Assembly: GCA_963779515.1 (NCBI GenBank)
Contig: CAVZYN010000011.1
Location: 142,405-206,404, forward strand
DNA: 64,000 nucleotides
Reading direction: 5' to 3'
Source of the DNA: CAVZYN01 sp963779515
GTDB taxonomy: Bacteria > Pseudomonadota > Alphaproteobacteria > Rhizobiales > Hyphomicrobiaceae
A model generated the notes under the pieces. That model worked only from the letters and a program-made list of their open reading frames with translations, did not search any database and had not been told where the DNA came from. Position 1 is the stretch's first letter. Each line of letters begins with the position of its first letter. The translations under genes and the position numbers were made by a program. This document shows, one piece after another, positions 57,536 through 64,000 of this stretch.

Positions 57536-57631
57536 CCACGACAGCGCACGCACCACTTCCCTCTCCCCGTCCTCACGGGGAGAGGGCGACGATCATGCTG
57601 AGCTCGCGAAGCATGATCGTGGGTGGCTTCG
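57536..57631. repeat. 96-base direct repeat and 5' exon of the group II intron, with P4 palindrome
   Basis: The first 90 bases are identical to 59488-59577, just past the intron. It contains the P4 hairpin CCCTCTCCCC / GGGGAGAGGG (57559-57586) and a smaller dyad around GATCATGC / GCATGATC. It is preceded and followed by GGCTTCG, so the intron's insertion site occurs twice 96 bases apart. Confidence 0.85.
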
Positions 57632-58065
57632 GTGCGTCCGTGATGTTGCGTTGTCAGGCTGGTGGAAGTCCAGCCCATAGGAGGTCACGACCTATGTAGC
57701 CGAAGGTAACTGCGTCGCAGCGAGGCGGGGTGGGGAGCAACCGGAGGCGAACGAGCAGCCTGTAGGATGACGAACCCGTTTCGGCGGCGTGATGTGGCGA
57801 GCTTGCTGGAGCTTGGCGAAGCCTGGGTCGCGAGACCTATCTCGATGCGCTGATGTGACTGTGAAAGCGATATCGAGGCACACGACGTGGTTGGGGTCGG
57901 GATGCTCGGACGGCAATGCAAAGGAAGCGGAGAGACCTGTCGGGTGTGTGCGAGCCCGGCAGGAGTCAGAGCCCGCATAGTACCGATGCGGTCGGGTCCA
58001 AACCGATCGTGAAAAGCCCGGGTAGCAAAACCGGGCCGAGGGAAGGTGGGCAGGAAGGTGGAGAC

Positions 58066-59401
58066 GTGACGACCACGACTGAAGCACAGACAGCATCGGG
58101 AATGCCGGAGACGGCTGCGCGCGATGCAGAGGCCCATCCCATGATCGCGGGGGTCGAAGCTGGAGTGTGGACGGAGCGTATGCTGTCGGCGCTGGTCAAC
58201 GGCGTCAAAGGCGGCAAGTGGTTCAGTCTGATGGACAAGGTGTTCGCGCCCAAGACGCTGGCGCTGGCCTGGACGAAAGTCCGCGCCAACAAAGGTGCGG
58301 CGGGCGTGGATGGGCAAAGCATCGAGCAAGTTCGCGGCGAAGGCAGAGCTGTATCTGTCGGAGCTGTCGGCGGCGCTGCGGGAGGGCACGTACCAGTCCG
58401 CAGGCCGTCAAGCGGGTGGACATCCCGAAGGGCGATGGCAGGACGCGGCCGCTGGGCATTCCGACGGTCAAGGATCGCATCGTGCAACAGGCTGTCCGGC
58501 TCGTGATCGAGCCGATCTTCGAGCATGGGTTCGCGGAGGGGAGCTACGGCTTCCGTCCGGGACGCGGATGCCACGACGCGTTGCGCGAGGTCGACGGGCT
58601 GATCAAGGAGGGGTTCACCCATGTGGTGGACGCCGACTTGGCAGCCTACTTCGATACGATCCCGCACGATGCGTCTGGTGGCACGGATCGAGAGCCAAGT
58701 CATCGATGGCAGGGTGCTCGATCTGATCCGCGGCTGGCTGAAGGCCGATATCCTGAAGGGTCTGGAGAGGTGGACGCCGGTGCAGGGCTCGCCCGCAAGG
58801 GGCGGTGATCAGCCCGCTGCTGGCCAACATCTATCTCGACCCGCTGGATAAGCTGATGGCTGCGCAGGGTTCCGGATGGTGCGGTATGCGGACGACTTCG
58901 TGATCCTGTGTCGGACACGCGAGGACGCCGACGCCGCACTGGCCGAGGTCCGCGCGTGGGTCGCAGCGAACGGCCTGACGCTGCATCCCGAGAAGACGCA
59001 TGTCGGCGACTGCCGTATGCCAGGACAAGGGTTCGAGTTCCTGGGCTACCGGTTCGAAGCCGGCCGGCGCTTCGTGCGCAAGAAGAGCCTGGACAAGCTC
59101 AAGGACAGCATCCGGGAGAAGACGGGACGCACCGGGGCGACAGCCTCGAGTGCATGATCGTCGATCTCAACCCGATGCTGCGCGGCTGGTTCGGCTACTT
59201 CAAGCAGCCCATCCGAGCACCTTCACCATCTCGACGGAATGATCCGACGTCGGCTGCGCGCACTGCTGCTCAAGCAGAACAAGCGGTCGCACTTCGGCTT
59301 CAGCATCGACGATCCATCAACGCTGGCCAAATGCCTACTTCGCGAATGCCGGGCTGTTCGCACTTCAAACAGCCTGGGAATCAGCGAGACAGTCCCGATG
59401 A
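58066..59401 (+). pseudogene. ltrA: Group II intron reverse transcriptase/maturase, multiply frameshifted
   Basis: The remnant starts at GTG 58066 (VTTTTEAQTASGMPETAA) and ends TGA 59399-59401. Recognisable pieces in changing frames are DKVFAPKTLALAWTKVRANK, AAKAELYLSELSAALREGTY, KRVDIPKGDGRTRPLGIPTV, EGSYGFRPGRGCHDALREVD, ADLAAYFDTIPHD and RYADDFVILCRTRED (active-site YADD). Further pieces are LNPMLRGWFGYFKQ (maturase) and a C-terminal LFALQTAWESARQSR. At least seven frame changes are needed, so the protein is dead. An intact maturase elsewhere could still splice the intron. Confidence 0.9.
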
Positions 59402-59418
59402 GGAAACCACCGACTGGA

Positions 59419-59451
59419 GAGCCGTATGCGGGAAAACCGCCCGTCCGGTTC
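59419..59451 (+). ncRNA. Group II intron domain V
   Basis: A 33-base hairpin GAGCCGTATGCGG-GAAA-CCGCCCGTCCGGTTC has the conserved AGC triad near its base and the GAAA tetraloop. This catalytic domain is intact. Confidence 0.85.
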
Positions 59452-59487
59452 GGAGGGCGGGGTGGCGAGAGCCATTCCGACCCCTAT

Positions 59488-59577
59488 CCACGACAGCGCA
59501 CGCACCACTTCCCTCTCCCCGTCCTCACGGGGAGAGGGCGACGATCATGCTGAGCTCGCGAAGCATGATCGTGGGTG
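59488..59577. repeat. 3' exon copy of the 90-base repeat with P4 palindrome
   Basis: It is identical to 57536-57625 and starts directly at the intron 3' end. It contains the second P4 hairpin (59511-59538). Confidence 0.85.
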
Positions 59578-59598
59578 AGGGGCGGCCACATGCTCAGT

Positions 59599-60175
59599 AT
59601 CCACTCTTCCTTCGCTTTCCCGGATGCCCGCCGGCCAAAGCCCGCTTGCACGTCCGGGATTTCGCGCCCACCCATCACTGTCATGCTCGGACTTGGTCCG
59701 AGCACCCATTGCGCATCACGCGCCGGCCTGTCGTTCTCGCCGTCACTCGCTCCACCCAAACCGTCGTCATCGGGCTATCGAGACGCCGGTGTGTAGGAGA
59801 CATGGGTGCTCGGACCAAGTCCGAGCATGACAGCCGCGAGGGGCGCACGAACGGTGCGCCATTGCAGACGTCATCGTCTCCGACACTCTCTCCGCTTGCG
59901 TCCCCGGGCGCTGCGCGACAGCGCGAGACCCGGGGTCTTGCCGCACCGATGGGGTCGACTGGTGCGCCGGTGTGCTCATCTCGACATGCCGATCCCGGAC
60001 ATCGCCGCGCGTCGCGCGTCAATTCCGGGAATGCAACCGGAGAGGGTCGTGCCACACCTGCACCATCCCGTTGCACGCACTCCCCTCTCCCCGTCCTCAC
60101 GGGGAGAGGGCAACGATCAAGCTGAGCATCGCGAAGCATGATCGTGGGTGAGGGGCAGCCGCGAGTTCATGCGCC
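59599..60175. repeat. Cluster of intergenic palindromes
   Basis: No gene is supported here. From left to right there are a P7 element (~59599-59664, inverse of 17668-17725) and P3, a perfect 30-base inverted repeat (59680-59709 and 59802-59831, outer ends GTCATGCTCGG). Each P3 arm also folds as GCTCGGAC-TT-GGTCCGAGC. A P5 element (59993-60030) and a P4 hairpin (60083-60110) followed by GCATGATCGTGGGTGAGG complete the set. Confidence 0.8.
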
Positions 60176-60190
60176 CGTGCGGCAAACCAG

Positions 60191-61060
60191 TTACTCGAAA
60201 TCCGACGGGTGTGGCGGGCATTCATTGGCGCCGGGTTCGCCATTTTCGACAAGAGCTTTCACAAACCCTATTCCAAACATTCGACCAAGGTTCAGCGCTT
60301 CAAGATCTGATTTTTCCGTTGATCCCGCATAGATCCCAAGAAATTCAAGGCCCACCGTCTTCATCTGCTCTGTATTGATTGACGTGAGCAAAGACAGTGG
60401 ATCTTTGTCAAATGCTGCTTTTTGCTCTGCAGTAAAAAGTCTGGCGGATGATAACGCATAGACCGGCGCTCCAGACATGCCTGGGCGGCCAGGCATGTCG
60501 AGCATCGTCTGAGCTATGCCCTGAAACAAAAATGCCGGTTCGTGGGCGATCATTGCGCGCTTCCAAATTGGAAAAGGCACGTCTCGGCTATGCGGAAAAG
60601 GAAACCCAACGACAGCCACTTCCAGCCCCGGCTCCAACGCACTTTTGCCCTCGCTTGCGAAGTCTTGGACCACTATTGCAGCAAAGTCGTCGGGCAGCTC
60701 TTCGGGCAGCTCTATTGCTGCAACATCAATCCCATTTACACGTTTGTACTCTCGCCATACCGGCTTTTCGTCCCTGTACAAATCTAACTTTAGTGGGGCA
60801 CTAAAATACCCTTTTTGCTTCAGAGGGAACGTTATTCCAATGCGATAAGGGCTCCATGGATAGTTCTTCAATGGGACGTCCGGGCGTTCAGGGTGTCTAG
60901 CGGACAAGACGTGCCAGTTCGTGACGAGCCAAGTTCGGCTTGCATTCTTATACAGAAAGCCTGTTCCGAATTCCGGCTCAATATCTCCGTCGATGGTTGC
61001 GCAAATCTTCTGAATAAACACGGAGCATAGAGACGCCGGTCGCGGCGATCGAATTATCAT
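60191..61060 (-). CDS. Trypsin-like serine protease domain protein, stand-alone
   Basis: The 289-residue protein has no signal peptide or membrane helix. The chymotrypsin-fold triad can be read as His in LVTNWHVLS (~49), Asp in VNGIDVAAIEL (~113) and Ser in RPGMSGAPVYA (~197). The C-terminal ~70 residues are not recognised. The gene is clearly AT-richer than its neighbours and sits between a group II intron and an IS481-family element, which suggests horizontal transfer. Stand-alone trypsin-like domains of this kind occur in defence and stress loci, but no partner gene is present here. Confidence 0.8.
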   Translation of the reverse strand: MIIRSPRPASLCSVFIQKICATIDGDIEPEFGTGFLYKNASRTWLVTNWHVLSARHPERPDVPLKNYPWSPYRIGITFPLKQKGYFSAPLKLDLYRDEKPVWREYKRVNGIDVAAIELPEELPDDFAAIVVQDFASEGKSALEPGLEVAVVGFPFPHSRDVPFPIWKRAMIAHEPAFLFQGIAQTMLDMPGRPGMSGAPVYALSSARLFTAEQKAAFDKDPLSLLTSINTEQMKTVGLEFLGIYAGSTEKSDLEALNLGRMFGIGFVKALVENGEPGANECPPHPSDFE

Positions 61061-61205
61061 ACCCCATCCTCCAATAGCTCAGCTGAGATCCACCAACTAC
61101 GCGCAATTCTTGGCATAAACACGATCGGCATTGTTTGGGCCTACGATTTGTGACTGTTGGTTCCATGTCCGTACGTGGCCCTATCGCGTCGCCGCCTGCC
61201 TAGTC

Positions 61206-62548
61206 GGTTCAAACCGGGTACAGTCCTGACAGACTAGACCGGGAGCCTACCTGACAGGTCAAGGTTGTCGTTTGATTCGGGGGAATCGAGCGATGCCGTT
61301 CAAGGAGACCTGTGCTGTGGAAGAGCGGATTGCCATGTTCCGGGACTATGACACGGGGGCTTTCGACGTCACCCAGTTGGCGGCGCGGCACGGCGTCACT
61401 CGCGAGACATTCTACGTTTGGCAGCGGCGGCGGGAGAGTGGCGACCCGCGCTGGTACGAGGAGCGCTCGCGGGCGCCGTTGAGCCGCCCGCACACGACCT
61501 CTGTGGCGGACGCGGACGCCATCATCGCGGCGCGACGGCGTTTTCCGCATTTCGGGCCGAAGAAGATCAAGGCCTGGCTGGCTGACAAGCAACCCGGGAT
61601 CGACTGGCCGGCGGCCTCGGTGATCGGGGACATTCTGAAGAAGGCTGGTCTCGTCGAGGCGCGCAGGTTGCGGCGTCCGTCGGTGGCGCAGGGTGCGATT
61701 GTGCATCCGGCAGCTCTGCCCAACGAGGAATGGGCGATCGATTTCAAAGGATGGTTCCGCACCCGCGATGGAACGCGCTGCGATCCGCTGACGATCACCG
61801 ATGCGGCGAGCCGGTATCTGCTGCAGGTGCGCGTCATTGATCAGACGTTTGCGGATGTCCGCTGCTCGCTGGAGCGGCTGTTCGACGAGGCAGGACTTCC
61901 CGACGCGATGCGCTCCGACAACGGAGCACCGTTCGGATCGATCGGTGCGGGCGGCCTTTCTGCCTTGTCGGTGTGGTTGCTGAAGCTCGGCATCGAGCCC
62001 CGCTACATCCCACCGTCGAGCCCGCAGCACAACGGCCGGCACGAGCGCATGCATCGAACCTTGAAAGCGCAGACGACCCGCCCGGCAGCCGCCACCACGG
62101 CCGAGCAGCAGACGCGTTTCGACGACTTCCGCCAGCACTACAACGAGGAGCGGCCGCACGAGGCGCTCGAGCAAACGCCGCCGGCCCGGCACTGGCAGCC
62201 GTCGCCGCGGCGCTATCCCGCCAAGATTGCCGATCCCTGGTACGACGCGGATCATGAGGTTCGCCGCGTGCGCCACCCGGGCGACATCAAATGGCGCGGC
62301 GAGCACGTGTTCATCGGCGAAGCCTTTGCGGGCGAACTGGTCGGACTGGCAGACCAGGGCGACGGACGCGCGCTCGTCCGGTTCTGCGGTCGCGATCTCG
62401 GCGTGATCGACACCACGTTCCGTCTCCTCCGCTTTGCTCCGCCGCGTGCGCGGCTGCGCGTCGCTGCGGAGACGGAACGTGGAACAAAAGAGAAAATAGT
62501 GTCAGGCATGCCCCCGGTCTAAAGTGTCAGGGAAGTTCCCGGTTGCAC
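61206..62548 (+). mobile_element. IS481-family insertion sequence
   Basis: The element is ~1.34 kb with long imperfect terminal inverted repeats of ~50 bases: the left end GGTTCAAACCGGGTACAG and the right end GGTTGCACC preceded by TTCCC. Each end contains two TGTCAGG-type motifs ~25 bases apart with CCGGTCTA between them. Exact outer bases and target duplication are uncertain. Confidence 0.75.
61293..62522 (+). CDS. IS481-family transposase
   Basis: The 409-residue protein starts at ATG 61293 (MPFKETCAVEERIAMFRDYD). A helix-turn-helix region lies at ~28-50 (DVTQLAARHGVTRETFYVWQ), and the rve integrase core has the DDE triad: Asp in WAIDFKGWF, Asp in RSDNGAPFG and Glu in QHNGRHERMHRTLK. The C-terminal ~90 residues are a beta-rich extension (KWRGEHVFIGEAFAGELVGL). 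The frame is uninterrupted, and both inverted repeats are present, so the element may be active. Confidence 0.93.
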   Translation: MPFKETCAVEERIAMFRDYDTGAFDVTQLAARHGVTRETFYVWQRRRESGDPRWYEERSRAPLSRPHTTSVADADAIIAARRRFPHFGPKKIKAWLADKQPGIDWPAASVIGDILKKAGLVEARRLRRPSVAQGAIVHPAALPNEEWAIDFKGWFRTRDGTRCDPLTITDAASRYLLQVRVIDQTFADVRCSLERLFDEAGLPDAMRSDNGAPFGSIGAGGLSALSVWLLKLGIEPRYIPPSSPQHNGRHERMHRTLKAQTTRPAAATTAEQQTRFDDFRQHYNEERPHEALEQTPPARHWQPSPRRYPAKIADPWYDADHEVRRVRHPGDIKWRGEHVFIGEAFAGELVGLADQGDGRALVRFCGRDLGVIDTTFRLLRFAPPRARLRVAAETERGTKEKIVSGMPPV

Positions 62549-62560
62549 CGTCGCTGCCCC

Positions 62561-63358
62561 TCACCCCGACCCTCTCCCCGTGAAGGACGGGGAGAGGGAG
62601 CGCCCCGCCACAAACCCCGCCACCGCATCCATCACCGCTCCCTCCTGCTCGCGATGCGGCGCGTGCCCACACCCCTCCAACACCACGCTCTGCGTCGGCC
62701 CCTGCGCCGCCGCAGCGATCGCCTCGATCTGCGCGATCGTCCCGTAGTCGTCGCCCGTCCCCTGGATCAGCAGCGACGGCACCGTCAGCCGCGCTGCCGC
62801 ATCGACGATCGACCACGACCGGAACGCCGGATCGAGCCAGATCCGCGACCAGCCGAGAAACGCGTCGTCCGGCCGCGCGTGATAGCGCGATAGCCGCGCC
62901 TTCAGATCCGTCGTCGCATACGTCTCGGTGATCCGCGCGATGCTCGCGACCGTGATCTCCTCGACGAACACATGCGGCGCCATCAGCACGACGCCCGCGA
63001 CCGGCCGCTCGGCGAGCGCCGCGTGGATCAGCGCGATCGAGGCGCCATCCGAATGCCCGATCAGCAGCGGCCGCTCCATCTGCCAGTGCGCAAGCAGCCG
63101 CGGCAGAACCTCGAGCGCTTCTTCATGCATGAAACGCGGCGTGCGCGGGCCCAAAATCCCGTCCGACTGGCCATAGCCGAAGCGCGAGTAAATCGCCGCC
63201 CGCGTGCCGAGCCGCCGCGCGAGCTTGTCGGGAAAATCCCGCCACAGCGCCGCGCACCCGAGGCCTTCATGCAGGAACACCAGCGGCGGCACATCGCCCG
63301 CCGCACCGGGGATCAAGCGGTACTCGATCTGCCGTCCATCCAGCGTCGCGAACGGCAT
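62561..63358 (-). CDS. Alpha/beta hydrolase
   Basis: The 265-residue protein starts at 63358 (MPFATLDGRQIEYRLIPG), because upstream sequence in frame is Arg/Thr-rich antisense. It has an oxyanion segment PPLVFLHEGLGC (~25), the nucleophile GHSDGAS (~105), an Asp in LLIQGTGDDYG and a His in EGCGHAPHREQ. The substrate is unknown. The last ~12 codons (RSLSPSFTGRGSG) are encoded by the P4 palindrome at 62570-62598, so the natural C-terminus was replaced or extended by a repeat. It is convergent with the IS481 element. Confidence 0.88.
   Translation of the reverse strand: MPFATLDGRQIEYRLIPGAAGDVPPLVFLHEGLGCAALWRDFPDKLARRLGTRAAIYSRFGYGQSDGILGPRTPRFMHEEALEVLPRLLAHWQMERPLLIGHSDGASIALIHAALAERPVAGVVLMAPHVFVEEITVASIARITETYATTDLKARLSRYHARPDDAFLGWSRIWLDPAFRSWSIVDAAARLTVPSLLIQGTGDDYGTIAQIEAIAAAAQGPTQSVVLEGCGHAPHREQEGAVMDAVAGFVAGRSLSPSFTGRGSG
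62570..62598. repeat. P4 palindrome forming the 3' end of the hydrolase gene
   Basis: The stem is CCCTCTCCCC / GGGGAGAGGG with a 9-base loop GTGAAGGAC. It is the same family as 57559, 59511 and 60083 and lies within the coding region of the alpha/beta hydrolase. Confidence 0.8.
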
Positions 63359-63401
63359 GCGCCCCAATCCAACTCGATCCCAGTCCACTCCGTGTTTCAA
63401 C

Positions 63402-63956
63402 TCAGTGATGCTGATGCGCGCCGTGGCCGCTCTTGCCCTTGTGGCCCGCGGCCTTCGGGTCCGGCGCGTGCCCCGGCTGATGATCGAAGCCGTGCGGCCC
63501 CATCGCGCCAATCTTTTCCACGCCCGCCTCGATCTCGATATCGCCTGCCTTCTCGAACGTCAGCGTGATCTTGACGAGGTCGCCTTCCTTCAGCGGCGCC
63601 TTCAGATCCATCAGCATCAGATGCAGCCCGCTCGGTTTGAACACCACCGAGCCGCCCGGCTGCACCGGCACCGCATCGACACGGCGCATCTTCGCGATGT
63701 TGTTCTCCATGATGTGCGTGTGGAGTTCGACCACGCCCGCGGCCTCGGTCTTGGCGCTGACCAGTTTGTCGGCGACGCCCGCCTCCGCCTTGATCTCGAG
63801 AAACGCGACGCCGACCTTCGAGGCGCCGGGCGTCGCCCGCGCCCAAGGATGCGCGACCGTGACGCCCTTGCTCGAATATTCATGCGCTGAGGCTGTAGCG
63901 GCGAGGCCGAGTGTCAATCCAAAGGCCATGAGAAACGTCCGTTGTATCAGGCGCAT
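63402..63956 (-). CDS. Periplasmic copper chaperone PCu(A)C
   Basis: The 184-residue protein has a signal peptide (MRLIQRTFLMAFGLTLGLAATASA). The PCu(A)C copper site follows the pattern H..M...M...H.M: His/Met in ELHTHIMENNIAKMRRV (~78-94) and in SGLHLMLMDLK (~110-118). A His-rich tail (FDHQPGHAPDPKAAGHKG, ending HGAHQHH) may bind extra copper. The family delivers Cu(I) to cytochrome oxidase. It ends 43 bases before the alpha/beta hydrolase start on the same strand. No Sco gene is visible. Confidence 0.93.
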   Translation of the reverse strand: MRLIQRTFLMAFGLTLGLAATASAHEYSSKGVTVAHPWARATPGASKVGVAFLEIKAEAGVADKLVSAKTEAAGVVELHTHIMENNIAKMRRVDAVPVQPGGSVVFKPSGLHLMLMDLKAPLKEGDLVKITLTFEKAGDIEIEAGVEKIGAMGPHGFDHQPGHAPDPKAAGHKGKSGHGAHQHH

Positions 63957-64000
63957 CTGCGCGATCTCCTGGCTGCAATGACTTGAAACAAATAGCTGGT

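Larger units (their letters stand above)
57632..59487 (+). mobile_element. Group II intron with decayed reverse transcriptase
   Basis: The ~1.86 kb intron has a GTGCG 5' end at 57632, a typical structured 5' region (GGAAGTCCAGCCC, GAAGGTAACTGCG, GGGGAGCAACCGGAGG), an RT frame, domain V at 59419-59451 and a short domain VI, and ends CCCCTAT (AY ending). The 3' boundary is supported by the identical 90-base sequence that follows both here and upstream. The RNA core looks complete, but the encoded maturase is broken. Confidence 0.85.

Noticed and set aside
60191..62548. A multi-gene defence island at the 60-62 kb locus
   Set aside because: Only one non-mobile gene (the protease) is present; there is no helicase, nuclease, kinase or second effector.

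Overview
The window is a GC-rich chromosomal segment of an alphaproteobacterium, most likely of the order Hyphomicrobiales (Rhizobiales). The placement rests on gene content (gltB/gltD, short HPF, DUF459 SGNH protein, paired MltB-type transglycosylases, galU/kpsF neighbourhood, SSS symporter with DUF4212 subunit) and on the many short palindromic intergenic elements typical of that order. I do not assign a genus. No rRNA, tRNA or CRISPR array was recognised.

Layout. 1-8.6 kb: a coiled-coil protein cut by the left edge, a secreted small protein, an M19 dipeptidase, a proline iminopeptidase, a two-gene sodium:solute symporter with a divergent LuxR-type response regulator, and an MFS transporter. 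8.8-14 kb: malic enzyme (maeB) divergent from an unusual 2-oxo acid dehydrogenase E1. 13.9-16.4 kb is a mobile knot: a REP-associated tyrosine transposase (RAYT) bracketed by its own REP palindromes, an IS110-family element inserted in one of those REPs, and a duplicated, slightly diverged 3' end of the E1 gene. 16.6-21.3 kb: an orphan Bug-type binding protein, then seven translationally coupled small membrane-protein genes, several sharing a C-terminal (N/D)AR(D/E)AAR-like motif, the fourth broken. 21.9-24.1 kb: SDR dehydrogenase plus D-lactate/glycolate-type FAD dehydrogenase. 24.2-31.8 kb: two secreted proteins built from tandem copies of one beta-rich domain, a GH114-like secreted protein and an S9 peptidase.

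32-57 kb is mostly housekeeping and envelope genes: gltB and gltD for glutamate synthesis (separated by an antibiotic-monooxygenase remnant, a secreted protein and a GST), HPF, a DUF459 protein, two MltB-type transglycosylases, galE and galU for UDP-sugars, an outer-membrane barrel, kpsF/kdsD, a flippase with a glycosyltransferase, ilvE (carrying a one-base frameshift), dapE and an L,D-transpeptidase. Galactose/glucose nucleotide sugars, arabinose-5-phosphate, flippase and glycosyltransferase suggest a surface-polysaccharide function; dapE, the transglycosylases and the L,D-transpeptidase concern peptidoglycan.

57.3-62.6 kb is a second mobile/repeat island: several palindromic repeat families, a group II intron with a badly decayed reverse transcriptase sitting at a duplicated target, an isolated AT-richer trypsin-like protease gene, and an IS481-family element. 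The window closes with an alpha/beta hydrolase whose C-terminus is encoded by a repeat palindrome and a PCu(A)C copper chaperone. The strongest candidates for something undescribed are the coupled small membrane-protein array (17955-21318) and the RAYT/REP/IS110/E1-duplication arrangement (13.85-16.43 kb).
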